Source: Methylomarinovum tepidoasis | GTDB lineage: Bacteria > Pseudomonadota > Gammaproteobacteria > Methylococcales > Methylothermaceae | DNA length: 64,000 nucleotides | Reading direction: 5' to 3' | Assembly: GCF_030294985.1 (NCBI RefSeq) | Contig: NZ_AP024718.1 | Coordinates: 1,937,001 to 2,001,000, forward strand | Part shown: positions 43,116 to 52,026 of the stretch, piece by piece | Layout: every line of letters begins with the position of its first letter | Numbering within the stretch: position 1 is the first letter of the stretch | Notes under the pieces: generated by a model | Seen by the model: only the letters and a program-made list of their open reading frames with translations | What the model was told of the DNA's origin: nothing | The model's database searches: none | Program-made: the position numbers and the translations under genes

Positions 43116-44813
43116 TCAGTCACAGGTCACCCGCAGGACCTCCTCCAGGGTGGTCTGCCCCGCCAGGGCCTTGAGCAGGCCGTCCTGATACATGGTGCGC
43201 ATCCCCTCGGACAGGGCGGTCCGTTCGATCTCGCGGGCCTGGGCGTGCTGGAGGATCTGGCGGCGGACGGTATCGGAGACTTCGAGAAATTCGTGGATCG
43301 CCAGCCGGCCACGGTAACCGATGCCGTTGCAATGGTCGCAACCCGCCGCCTGATACAGCACCGGTTTCCGCCCCGGCCGCAACAGCTTCGCCAGACCGAT
43401 CTCCTCCACCGCCTCCGGCAACAGTTCCTTGGGACGTTTGCAGTGATCGCACAGGCGCCGCACCAGACGCTGGGCCAGAATGCCGTTGACGGTGGAGGAG
43501 ATCAGATAGTCCTCCAGGCCCATGTCGAGCAGTCGGGTCACGCCGCCGGCGGCGTCGTTGGTGTGCAGGGTTGAGAGCACCAGGTGGCCGGTGAGCGCCG
43601 ACTGCACCGCGATGCGGGCGGTTTCCAGATCACGCATTTCCCCGATCATGATCACGTCCGGATCCTGACGCACGATGGCGCGCAGGGCGCCGGCGAAATC
43701 CAGGCCGATGTCGGGCTTGACCTGGATCTGATTGACCCCGGTGAGCTGGTACTCCACCGGATCCTCCACGGTGATGATCTTGCGCTCGGCGGTGTTGAGC
43801 TTGTCGAGGGCAGTGTAAAGGGTGGTGCTCTTGCCGCTGCCGGTGGGACCGGTGATCAGCAGAATGCCGTGGGGCAGGTCCAGGACCTTGAGAAAACGCG
43901 CCAGGGTGTCGTCGGCAAACCCCAGGGTGGCGAAATCCAGGGTCACCTGTTCCTTGTCGAGCAGGCGGATCACCACGCTTTCGCCGTACAGGGTCGGCAC
44001 CGTGGAGACGCGCAGGTCCAGCTCCCGCCCCTGCACCTGGACCTTGATGCGCCCGTCCTGGGGTAGGCGGCGCTCGGCGATGTTGAGGTTGGCCATCAGC
44101 TTGACCCGCGAGATCACCGCCGCCGCCGAACGCACCGGCGGGGCGTCGATGGGACGGAGGATGCCGTCCACCCGCAACCGCACCTGGAGCTGATCCTCGA
44201 AAGGCTCGATGTGGATGTCGGAGGCGCGCAGCTCCACCGCCTGTTGCAGGATCTGGTTGACGCTGCGGATCACCGGCGCCTCGGAGGCCATGTCGCGCAG
44301 GTGCTCGACGTCCGTGTCGTCGAGCGTCTCGCTCAGGTCCGGGGCCGCCACCTCCTGCTCGTACTGGCGCCGCAAGGCGTTGTCGATGTCGGAAGCCAGC
44401 CCGACCCTGAAGCTCAGCGGCCGGTCGCAGGCCAGCTGCAGCGCCTGGCGCAGATAGTCATCGAGGGGATCGGCGACCGCGACCTCGTAACCGGCCTCGG
44501 TGGCCGCCAGCCCCACCACCCGCCAGGTCTTGAGAAAGCGCAAGGATACCGTTTCCGGCAGCACCGGTGTGTCGGGATAAGCGTTCGCATCGGCCAGCGG
44601 CAGGCCGGTCACCTGGGCCAGCGCCTCGGCCACGTCACGCTCGGCCACCAGCCCCAGTTTGACCAGCAGCAGCGGCAGGCTGTCGTCGCCCTCTTCCAAC
44701 AGACGCCGGGCGCGGTTGAGATCGGCCGCACGCAACCTGCCGGTTTCCAGCAAGCGGGCGGCGAAGGTGTCGTAATCGGGCGGGGAAAGGTAAGCTTCGA
44801 GGGCAACGGCCAT
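43116..44813 (-). CDS. gspE: Type II secretion ATPase GspE
   Basis: The 565-aa product has Walker A TGPTGSGKSTTLYTAL, the Asp box (EDPVEYQ), Walker B (VIMIGEMRDLETA; Met replaces the usual Ile of IGEIRD) and the tetra-cysteine metal motif CDHCKRP...CDHCNGIGY. The N-terminal MshEN/GspE domain spans about 1-150. I use ATG 44813 rather than an upstream TTG. It heads the gsp cluster. Confidence 0.94.
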   Translation of the reverse strand: MAVALEAYLSPPDYDTFAARLLETGRLRAADLNRARRLLEEGDDSLPLLLVKLGLVAERDVAEALAQVTGLPLADANAYPDTPVLPETVSLRFLKTWRVVGLAATEAGYEVAVADPLDDYLRQALQLACDRPLSFRVGLASDIDNALRRQYEQEVAAPDLSETLDDTDVEHLRDMASEAPVIRSVNQILQQAVELRASDIHIEPFEDQLQVRLRVDGILRPIDAPPVRSAAAVISRVKLMANLNIAERRLPQDGRIKVQVQGRELDLRVSTVPTLYGESVVIRLLDKEQVTLDFATLGFADDTLARFLKVLDLPHGILLITGPTGSGKSTTLYTALDKLNTAERKIITVEDPVEYQLTGVNQIQVKPDIGLDFAGALRAIVRQDPDVIMIGEMRDLETARIAVQSALTGHLVLSTLHTNDAAGGVTRLLDMGLEDYLISSTVNGILAQRLVRRLCDHCKRPKELLPEAVEEIGLAKLLRPGRKPVLYQAAGCDHCNGIGYRGRLAIHEFLEVSDTVRRQILQHAQAREIERTALSEGMRTMYQDGLLKALAGQTTLEEVLRVTCD

Positions 44814-44868
44814 GACCAAGGCTCCGGGGTTTTTGCGTTTGGATCGTGCAGCCGGCCCCGGGTTCCCG

Positions 44869-45081
44869 TCAGCGTCCGGAACGGAAGATGTCGGAATACT
44901 TGCGTTGTTCGGAAGCCGACAGCCCGGTTCCCGGCAGGCCGGTGGTCACCCGCACCCCGTAGCGGCCGAAGGTGAGCCAGAATCCGCGCCGCCCGAGCGA
45001 CAGGGAAACCCCGCCCTTGCTCAGGTTCAGATACACCCAGCCGGGAACGATGGGAATGCGGCGGTAAAACCTTATCCGCAT
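44869..45081 (-). CDS. DUF4236 small protein
   Basis: The 70-aa product has the family mark WVYLNLSKGGVSLSLGRRGF and the end YGVRVTTGLPGTGLS. DUF4236 is of unknown function and usually found as the N-terminus of larger proteins; here it stands nearly alone. It lies 4 bp after ilvE on the same strand. Confidence 0.8.
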   Translation of the reverse strand: MRIRFYRRIPIVPGWVYLNLSKGGVSLSLGRRGFWLTFGRYGVRVTTGLPGTGLSASEQRKYSDIFRSGR

Positions 45082-45085
45082 CGGC

Positions 45086-46015
45086 TCATTCCGGCGTCAC
45101 CGGTGTCAGCCACTCGGGATGGTCGGTGCGGCGACCGTGAACGTAATCGAAATACAGGCTCTGGAGCCGCTCGGTGATCGGCCCGCGGCGGCCGCTGCCG
45201 ATGGTGCGGCCGTCCAGCTCCCGGATCGGGGTGATCTCGGCGGCGGTGCCGGTGAAGAAGGCCTCGTCGGCGACGTACACCTCGTCGCGGGTGATGCGCT
45301 TTTCGATCACCTCGATGCCCAGCTCGCGGGCGATGGTCATCACCGTGTCGCGGGTGATGCCTTCGAGCACCGAGGTCAAATCGGGGGTGTAGAGCTTGCC
45401 GCCGCGGACGATGAACAGGTTCTCGCCGCTGCCTTCGGCCGCATAGCCTTCGTGGTCCAGCAGCAGGGCCTCGTCGTAGCCGCAGTCGAGGGCTTCCTGC
45501 AGGGCCAGCATGGAATTGACGTAATTGCCGTTGGCCTTGGCCTTGCACATCAGGCTGTTGACGTGGTTGCGGGTGAAGGACGAAGTCCGTACCCTGATGC
45601 CCCGCTCCAGCGCCTCCGAACCCAGATAGGCGCCCCATTCCCAGGCCGCCACCATAACGTGGACCTTGAGATTGTCGGCCCGAAGCCCCATCCCTTCGGC
45701 GCCATAGAAACACATGGGGCGGATGTAGGCGCTGTCGAGACGGTTGCGGAACACGGCCTCGCACTGGATGCGATTAAGGGTGTCCTTGTCGTAAGGAATC
45801 CGCATCCCCATGATGTGGGCGGAGCGGAACAGGCGGTCGGTGTGTTCCTGGAGGCGGAAGATGGCGGTCCCCTGCTGGCCGTAGTAGGCTCTCAGGCCCT
45901 CGAACACCCCCCCGCCGTAATGGAGGGTGTGGGTCAGCACGTGCACCTTGGCCTCGCGCCAAGGCAGCCATTGTCCGTCGAGCCAGATTTCCCCATCGCG
46001 GTCGTGTGTCGGCAT
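45086..46015 (-). CDS. ilvE: Branched-chain amino acid aminotransferase
   Basis: The 309-aa class IV aminotransferase has the PLP lysine at 160 (CKAKANGNYVNSML), HTLHYGGGVFEGLRAY at 29-44 and the loop AEGSGENLFIV. It makes Leu, Ile and Val from their keto acids. It starts 2 bp downstream of glnE; the glnE-ilvE pair is also found in Pseudomonas. Confidence 0.94.
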   Translation of the reverse strand: MPTHDRDGEIWLDGQWLPWREAKVHVLTHTLHYGGGVFEGLRAYYGQQGTAIFRLQEHTDRLFRSAHIMGMRIPYDKDTLNRIQCEAVFRNRLDSAYIRPMCFYGAEGMGLRADNLKVHVMVAAWEWGAYLGSEALERGIRVRTSSFTRNHVNSLMCKAKANGNYVNSMLALQEALDCGYDEALLLDHEGYAAEGSGENLFIVRGGKLYTPDLTSVLEGITRDTVMTIARELGIEVIEKRITRDEVYVADEAFFTGTAAEITPIRELDGRTIGSGRRGPITERLQSLYFDYVHGRRTDHPEWLTPVTPE

Positions 46016-46017
46016 CC

Positions 46018-48897
46018 TTATGCTTCTCCTGTCGCCGTTTCTATCAGTCGCCGCCAGAGCGCCTCGACGCGGGCGCGGCGGTCGCGGAATTCGCTCTGTG
46101 GCACCAGCGCCGGCTGTTCCTGCAGCGCCAGGCGGTGGGCCCGGCTGCGGTAGTCGAGGTAGGTTTGCTGCAGGAAGGCGGCATCGTCCCCTTCCAGCCA
46201 GCCGATGGCCGCCAGGGCGTCCAGCAGGCGCAGATTGTCGCTCCAGCGGAAGGCCTCCGGCTGCCGACGGGCGTGGGCCAAACAGCCGAATTGTACTATA
46301 AACTCGATGTCCACCATACCGCCGACGCCCTGCTTGAGATCGAAGCGCTCGGCGTCGCTGCGGTCGAGGTGTTCGCGCATTTTCAGGCGCATGTCGATCA
46401 CCTCGCGGCGCAACTTGGCCGGATCGCGCTCGTGGCAGAGAATCTCCCGGCGCACGGCGGCGAATCCCTGGGCCAATTCCGCGTCTCCGGCCACCGGACG
46501 GGCCCGCACCAACGCCTGATGCTCCCAGGTCCAGGCCTCTTCCAGCTGGTAGCGGGCGAACGCCGCCAGGGAGGTGACCAGCAGGCCGGCGTTGCCGCTG
46601 GGGCGCAGACGCATGTCGATCTCGTACAGCACCCCGTGATACACCGGCGCGGTCAGGATGTGAATGATGCGCCGCCCCAGGCGGATGAAGAACTCGCTCA
46701 CCGCCACCGGGCGCGCCCCTCCCGTCTCGGCGTTGGCGTCGCCCTGGTACAGGAACACCAGGTCCAGGTCGGAACCGTATCCCAACTCGATGCCGCCCAG
46801 CTTGCCGTAACCGATGATGGCGAAATCCTTCGGGACATCACCGGTGGCGCCGGGGGGCGGGCCGTGTTTGGCGCTCACGTGGCGCCAGGCCAGTTCCAGG
46901 GTTTTGGCCAGGATCACCTCGGCGATCTCGGTGAGATAGTCGCTGACCACGTTGGTGGGAATCGCCCCGCTCAGATCGGCGGCCGCCACCCTGAGCACCT
47001 GGGCGTGCTTGAAATAGCGCAGCTGATTGAGCACGGCTTCCTCGTCATCGGGATCGAGGACGGCCAGCTGCGCCGCCAGCTCCGCCTGCAGCTGGGCGCG
47101 CTTCAAGGGGGCATAGAGCTGGCGCGGGTCGAGCAGTTCATCGAGCAAGGCCGGATGACGCGACAACAGCCGTGCGATCCAGGGACTGGCGCCCACCAGG
47201 CGGATCAGATGCGTCCGCGCCTGGGGATTTTCCGCCAGCAGGGAGAGATAGGCGCTGCGGCCGGCGATGGCCTCGATCAAATCGAGCATTCTAAGCAGCG
47301 TGGCATCGGGCTGTTCGCTGCGGCCCACCGACTCGATCAGAGCGGGCATGAGGCGCTCCAGAATCCGTTCCGTCTCCGCCCCCAGAGACCGAAGCGCCCG
47401 CGCTTGGCGCAACCCCTCAAGACGCCTGAGGACGGCTCCGGCATCCCGGTATCCCAGTTGGGTCAGGATTTCCCTCAGATCTTCCGCTTCGGCCGCCAGG
47501 CGCCAGACCCGCTCACCGGCGCCGCCGACCCGCGCCTCCGGCTCGGCGAACACTTGATCGAAGCACTGCTGCACCCGCCCCCGCACGGCCTCGAGGCGCC
47601 GGCGCAGGCCGGCGGCATCGTCGAAACCCAGTCCCAGCGCCAGACGCTGCCATTCCATTTCCGTTTCCGGCAGTTTCTGGGTCTGCTGATCGCGCCACTG
47701 CTGCAAGCGGTTTTCCACCCGGCGCAGAAAGCGGTAGGCTTCGATCAGGTCGTCGCTGTCCTCACGAGGCAAAAGCCCCATCTGCCCCAGCCGGGCCAAG
47801 GTCGGCAGCAGGCGGCGTTCCTGCAGCCGGGGGCGGCGGCCGCCGTGGATCAGCTGAAACACCTGGGCGATGAATTCGATCTCGCGGATGCCGCCGGGTC
47901 CGAGCTTGACGTCGTCGAGGCGATCGCGGCGCTGGAGTTCGGCGGCGATCTTGCGCTTGAGTTCGCGCAGGGCCTCCAGGGCGCGGTAATCGAGATAGCG
48001 GCGATAGACGAACGGTTTGAGCAGCGCCATCAGCCGCGCGCCGGCATCGATATCGCCGGCCACGGGACGCGCCTTGATCATGGCGTAGCGCTCCCAGTCA
48101 CGCGCCTGCCCCTGATAGTAGAGATCCATGGCCTCGAAGCTCCACACCAGGGGACCGGCATCGCCGAAGGGACGCAGGCGGGTGTCCACCCGGAACACGA
48201 AGCCGTCCTCGGTCTGAGCGTTGAGCGCCTTGACCAGATCGCGGCACAGGCGCAGGTAGAATTCTTGATAGCTGGTGCCGCGCCGGTCTTCCAGCACCCC
48301 GTCGTGCTCGTAGGCGAAGATCAGGTCGATGTCGGAGGAGAAATTCAGTTCCCATCCCCCCAGCTTGCCCATCCCCAGCACCACCGGCAGCTGAGGCCGG
48401 CCATCGGGACAGCGGGGAGTGCCGTAACGCTGGCAGGCCCGGGCGAACAGCCAGTCCAGGGCCGCCTGGATGCAGCCTTCGGCCAGCAGGGAGAGATCGC
48501 AGAGCACGTCCTCGATGGCGTCCCAACCGCAGATGTCGCGCCAGGCGATGCGGACCATCTCGCGGTTGCGGAAACGGCGCAGGATGCGGTGGAGATCTTC
48601 GGGGGTCTCGGCCACGCCCAGCAGGCGTTCCAGCTCGCTGCGGTAGACACCGCGGCGTTCGGCCCGGAACAGATCGCCGCCCACCACCAGATCGGCCACA
48701 AACTGCGGATGGCGGATGCACTGATGAGCGACGAACTCGCTGCAGGCCCAGACCCGCGGCAAGCTGGCCAGCCAATCGCCACCAGGCAGATCCACCTCCT
48801 CGCGCTCACAGGCTTCGATGAACTGTTGCCAACGCGACCGAACCGATTCGGCAAGATCGGCAGGCAGCGCACTGAAATCGGGCGGGGGCAACGTCAT
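46018..48897 (-). CDS. glnE: Bifunctional glutamine synthetase adenylyltransferase/adenylyl-removing enzyme
   Basis: The 959-aa product has two nucleotidyltransferase domains. The N-terminal de-adenylylase has WELNFSSDIDLIFAYEHDG (about 156-174), and the C-terminal adenylylase has GYGSDLDLVFLYQGD (about 698-712). GlnE modifies glutamine synthetase in response to GlnB and glutamine. Size equals E. coli GlnE (946 aa). The gene is full length with no frameshift. Confidence 0.96.
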   Translation of the reverse strand: MTLPPPDFSALPADLAESVRSRWQQFIEACEREEVDLPGGDWLASLPRVWACSEFVAHQCIRHPQFVADLVVGGDLFRAERRGVYRSELERLLGVAETPEDLHRILRRFRNREMVRIAWRDICGWDAIEDVLCDLSLLAEGCIQAALDWLFARACQRYGTPRCPDGRPQLPVVLGMGKLGGWELNFSSDIDLIFAYEHDGVLEDRRGTSYQEFYLRLCRDLVKALNAQTEDGFVFRVDTRLRPFGDAGPLVWSFEAMDLYYQGQARDWERYAMIKARPVAGDIDAGARLMALLKPFVYRRYLDYRALEALRELKRKIAAELQRRDRLDDVKLGPGGIREIEFIAQVFQLIHGGRRPRLQERRLLPTLARLGQMGLLPREDSDDLIEAYRFLRRVENRLQQWRDQQTQKLPETEMEWQRLALGLGFDDAAGLRRRLEAVRGRVQQCFDQVFAEPEARVGGAGERVWRLAAEAEDLREILTQLGYRDAGAVLRRLEGLRQARALRSLGAETERILERLMPALIESVGRSEQPDATLLRMLDLIEAIAGRSAYLSLLAENPQARTHLIRLVGASPWIARLLSRHPALLDELLDPRQLYAPLKRAQLQAELAAQLAVLDPDDEEAVLNQLRYFKHAQVLRVAAADLSGAIPTNVVSDYLTEIAEVILAKTLELAWRHVSAKHGPPPGATGDVPKDFAIIGYGKLGGIELGYGSDLDLVFLYQGDANAETGGARPVAVSEFFIRLGRRIIHILTAPVYHGVLYEIDMRLRPSGNAGLLVTSLAAFARYQLEEAWTWEHQALVRARPVAGDAELAQGFAAVRREILCHERDPAKLRREVIDMRLKMREHLDRSDAERFDLKQGVGGMVDIEFIVQFGCLAHARRQPEAFRWSDNLRLLDALAAIGWLEGDDAAFLQQTYLDYRSRAHRLALQEQPALVPQSEFRDRRARVEALWRRLIETATGEA

Positions 48898-49003
48898 GGA
48901 AATGGAACCTCCTTCACGTTTCCTTGGATCCGTCTGGCCGGTAGGCCTGAAACAGGCTATTACTTAGCTGGATCATCCCAACGACCCAGGAGGGAATAGC
49001 ACG

Positions 49004-49246
49004 ATGCGCCAGCGTTTCGAACATTTTCGCCGTATCCGCCTCGGCGGCAAACACCGCTTCGCCGATCTGGAAATCGGCAGCAAATTCGCCACTCCCCAAT
49101 ATCTGTGGGAGAAACTGGACGGCGAATCCGCCCTGATCCTCGACGTCATCGAACAGGGAAGCTGTGGCATGCTCGGGCGCCGCCGCAGCTTCTTTCCCTG
49201 GACCGAAGTGGAAGGCGTCCACCCGCAGGAAACAGGCGGCCTTTAG
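49004..49246 (+). CDS. 80-aa protein of unknown function
   Basis: The frame follows AGGAGGG at ideal distance and encodes MRQRFEHFRRIRLGGKHRFADLE and then a compact mixed sequence with a Cys (GSCGMLGRRRSFFPWTEVEG). It stands alone between glnE (divergent) and the TraR-type gene (convergent). The strong ribosome site makes it a likely gene. Family not recognised. Confidence 0.6.
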   Translation: MRQRFEHFRRIRLGGKHRFADLEIGSKFATPQYLWEKLDGESALILDVIEQGSCGMLGRRRSFFPWTEVEGVHPQETGGL

Positions 49247-49258
49247 GGCCGCCCGTCC

Positions 49259-49660
49259 TCACAGGCTGGGGGAAGACACCCCGGCATGGGTCTTTTCGTA
49301 GATCTCCTGGCACTGGATGCAACGCCGAGCCATGGGATTGGCCCGTAGTCGGGCCAGGCCGATGGGCTGGTCACAGTCCTCGCAAATGCCATAGGTGCCT
49401 TTGTAGATCCGGATCAAGGCCTCGTCGATCTCCCGCAGCTCCTTGATGTGTAAGTCAATGGTGGCCAGGTTCAAGTCCACCAGGAGATCGGCGAGGGAGG
49501 CCTCTTCCGGATCGTGCACCCGACCGGCCAGCTCGATGAATTGTTCGTCGTCGCTGCGCAGCAGCTCCTGGCGGATTTCCTCGCGCAATTCCCGATAGCG
49601 CTGCTTCAACAAGCGCTCGAATTCCTTAAGTTGCTCGTCCGTCAATACCGGTCCTGTCAT
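49259..49660 (-). CDS. TraR/DksA-type C4 zinc-finger protein
   Basis: The 133-aa product has a long N-terminal coiled coil and a C-terminal zinc finger CEDCDQPIGLARLRANPMARR then CIQCQ, the DksA/TraR layout. The coiled-coil tip carries LVDLNLATIDLHIK, whereas DksA has a DxxDxA motif; the Asp pair is only partly matched. It may bind RNA polymerase like other small DksA paralogues. Confidence 0.85.
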   Translation of the reverse strand: MTGPVLTDEQLKEFERLLKQRYRELREEIRQELLRSDDEQFIELAGRVHDPEEASLADLLVDLNLATIDLHIKELREIDEALIRIYKGTYGICEDCDQPIGLARLRANPMARRCIQCQEIYEKTHAGVSSPSL

Positions 49661-49665
49661 GATGA

Positions 49666-50208
49666 TCAGGTCTCCTTGTCCGTTTCCGTGTGTAACATCA
49701 ACCGCAACGCCCGTCTGGGAAGCAGCGGCTCTGTGCCTTCGGTCGTCGTCGCCTGAAGGGTGTCCTCATAGACCGTGGTGAGGAATTTGACAAATTCTTG
49801 CTCCCGTTGCAAACGTTGCTGCAAATCTTCCGCCTCCCACATCCGGTCCAGCAACCGCTTGGCATGGTGGTGCAACGTGAGCACGATCACTTCCGGCGCC
49901 TGGGAAAAGGCATGGCGCAGCTGCACCTGCAGCTGATCGACCGCCGCCAGATAGCGCTCGTAGTCCCGCAGATCCTGCTCCTGCTTCTTTTCCAGTAGGG
50001 TCAATTCCAGTTCGAACTGGCGCCGCATGCGTTCCAGTTCCTGCTCCAGATGCAACTGGCGCCTGCGCTTTTCGGCCTCCAGATCCAGCTCCACTTCGAC
50101 TTGGCGGCGACGCAATGCCAGCAGATCCGTTTCCCGTTCGCGGCGCCAGCGCCGCCTTTCCCCACGAATCTCCCGCAGAATCCGCCGCAGGCGTTGACCC
50201 CAGGTCAT
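49666..50208 (-). CDS. Coiled-coil protein, partner of an Arg-rich protein
   Basis: The 180-aa product starts MTWGQRLRRILREIRGERRRW and continues as a long charged helix (RRRQVEVELDLEAEKRRRQL, LELTLLEKKQEQDLRDYERY). A C-terminal stretch LHHHAKRLLDRMWEAEDLQQ has three His. ATG 50208 overlaps the stop codon of the upstream Arg-rich gene (ATGA). No family is recognised. The pair seems a unit. Confidence 0.6.
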   Translation of the reverse strand: MTWGQRLRRILREIRGERRRWRRERETDLLALRRRQVEVELDLEAEKRRRQLHLEQELERMRRQFELELTLLEKKQEQDLRDYERYLAAVDQLQVQLRHAFSQAPEVIVLTLHHHAKRLLDRMWEAEDLQQRLQREQEFVKFLTTVYEDTLQATTTEGTEPLLPRRALRLMLHTETDKET

Positions 50209-50525
50209 CCCGACGGTTTCAAAATCAGCGCGCATTCGCGACCCCAGCGTTCGTCCACCAAAGGCAATAACGTCAGGTACAGTTCGGTCAGGGCCCGATA
50301 ATCCCGCCGCGCCAGCTGCCGGCGAATCCAGCGTCCCCCCCTGCGACGCAGCGGGGACGGCAAAGCCTTGCGGGCCCGGCGCCACAGGCTCCGGATCTGG
50401 CGGCGCCACAGACGCCAGAAAGCACCTTCCCCGCGCCGGCGCAGTCGCGACCAGCGCCGCCGATAGCGCTGCAGCACATGCTGGCGGCGACGTTGGAGGC
50501 GCGCCAAGGCCCGGTTTCGAATCAT
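50205..50525 (-). CDS. Arginine-rich 106-aa protein
   Basis: About 30% of the residues are Arg (32 of 106), in a helical pattern with Trp (RRRWSRLRRRGEGAFWRLWR). The C-terminal third (ALTELYLTLLPLVDERWGRE) is not basic. No family is recognised. The pattern could bind nucleic acid or a membrane. The overlapping downstream gene and the conserved-looking C-terminus support it as real. Confidence 0.55.
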   Translation of the reverse strand: MIRNRALARLQRRRQHVLQRYRRRWSRLRRRGEGAFWRLWRRQIRSLWRRARKALPSPLRRRGGRWIRRQLARRDYRALTELYLTLLPLVDERWGRECALILKPSG

Positions 50526-50598
50526 ACCTTTCCAGTCAGGAAATAACTTATAATGTGGTCATCCATTATCCAGCCTTATTGGAGAGTGAAAGAAGCCT

Positions 50599-51015
50599 AT
50601 GAAATCCGTGATTGCCGTCATCATCGTTCTCACCGTTATCTTCGTCCTGCCGGTTGCTTGTTCCGGCCGCGGCAAGATCCATGCGACCTCCCTGCGCAGC
50701 GCCTACGACTCCATCCGCAAGGTGAAAAACTACATCCAGGACGATTCCAAGAAACTGGAATTCCAAATCGCCATCGGCACCCTCCAGCAACTCAAAACGG
50801 AGGAAGGCGACACCAAACTGTTCCTGAAAACCATCGACGGCAAGACCGCCGACGAGATCATCGCCTTGGCCAAGGAGGAAGTCAACGCCCGCATTCTCAA
50901 GGGCGATCCCCGTTACAGCAAATACCAGTCCTGGGACCAGATGGTCGCCGAGCTGACCAAGAACACCCCGCGGGTGATCGGCCGTGAGCGGCCCGAGCAC
51001 GCGTTCGAGGAATAA
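50599..51015 (+). CDS. Small secreted protein, possible lipoprotein (DUF6694-like)
   Basis: The 138-aa product has a signal peptide MKSVIAVIIVLTVIFVLPVAC; Cys21 could be lipidated, although the Pro at -3 is unusual for a lipobox. The mature part (SLRSAYDSIRKVKNYIQDDS, KTIDGKTADEIIALAKEE) resembles DUF6694 proteins. GGAGAG precedes the ATG. Function unknown. Confidence 0.65.
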   Translation: MKSVIAVIIVLTVIFVLPVACSGRGKIHATSLRSAYDSIRKVKNYIQDDSKKLEFQIAIGTLQQLKTEEGDTKLFLKTIDGKTADEIIALAKEEVNARILKGDPRYSKYQSWDQMVAELTKNTPRVIGRERPEHAFEE

Positions 51016-51036
51016 GCGTCAAGCCTCGTGAGAGCG

Positions 51037-51990
51037 TCATAATCGCCAATCAGCTCCGTGGTTGCGGCTGGCCACGACCTCGAAGCGCAAGCCGCAGTCC
51101 CCTAGGGACGCTGCCAGCTTCCGGGCTTCGAAAGCAGCACTTTCCGGGTCGGGAAACAGACAGAACCCGGTCGGTCCCCAGGAACTCTGGCCCAGGCCGC
51201 GCCATCCCTGCGCCTCCAAGCATTTGAGAGCCTCGGCGACCCGGCGGCTGGTATAACGCCCCCCCTGGGCCGGGGCGAAATAATCCCCGTTGGCCCGCTG
51301 GATCCAGCCCAGAGTTTCCGAAAAGGCGTCGAAATCCGCCTCCGCCAGCGCCGGCAATCCCTGCATCAGCAGGCGGTGACAGGCTGCGGCCGCCCGCTCG
51401 CGGGGATAACGCGGCAGCTGCCGGAAAGCCTGGCGTTCGCACTCACCGTGCAATCCCCGAAAGTCCGGATCGAAGATCAGCAGCCAGCGCCACGATTCCG
51501 GCACCGGCAGGCGAGACAACAGCGGCGGCGTGGCGCTGTTCTTTCCGCGGCCGCCGTCCACCAGGAATCCCCCCTGTTCGAAGGCTGCGATCCCGATGCC
51601 GGAACGCGCCCCACGCCCGGCGGCGACCGCCACCTGCCGCGGCGTCAGCGGGCGGCCGTGCAGCCGCGCCAATCCCATCCCGACCGCCAGGGCCAGCTGC
51701 GTCCCGGAGCCGAGACCGGCATGGACGGGAATCTCCTCCACCAGGGTGATATCCGCCGGCGGCAGCGCCAGCGCCGCCATCAGCCGTCGCACCAGGGTTT
51801 CCAGGCGCGCAGGTCCTGCCACCTGCAGGGAAGCTGCCGGGCGCAATTGCAGGCGGGTACCGAAACCGGCGATGGTGACCCCCAGGCTGCCGAAACGCCG
51901 GCCCAGACCGCTGCCAAGATCGAGAAACCCCAGATGCAACCGCGCTGGGGCAAAGATTTCGACGTTTGAGGGGGCAAATTCAGCAGACAT
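51037..51990 (-). CDS. Beta-ribofuranosylaminobenzene 5'-phosphate synthase family protein
   Basis: The 317-aa product has the GHMP-kinase-like VEEIPVHAGLGSGTQLALAV (84-103), FAPARLHLGFLDLGSGLGRR at the start and GQSSWGPTGFCLFPD near 270, all typical of beta-RFAP synthase. The enzyme joins PRPP and 4-hydroxy- or 4-aminobenzoate in tetrahydromethanopterin synthesis, used in formaldehyde oxidation by methylotrophs. It is alone here and convergent with the small lipoprotein-like gene. Confidence 0.85.
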   Translation of the reverse strand: MSAEFAPSNVEIFAPARLHLGFLDLGSGLGRRFGSLGVTIAGFGTRLQLRPAASLQVAGPARLETLVRRLMAALALPPADITLVEEIPVHAGLGSGTQLALAVGMGLARLHGRPLTPRQVAVAAGRGARSGIGIAAFEQGGFLVDGGRGKNSATPPLLSRLPVPESWRWLLIFDPDFRGLHGECERQAFRQLPRYPRERAAAACHRLLMQGLPALAEADFDAFSETLGWIQRANGDYFAPAQGGRYTSRRVAEALKCLEAQGWRGLGQSSWGPTGFCLFPDPESAAFEARKLAASLGDCGLRFEVVASRNHGADWRL

Positions 51991-52026
51991 CGCAACGAAT
52001 CGGGAAAAACGAAGAAGCGGAGCCTA

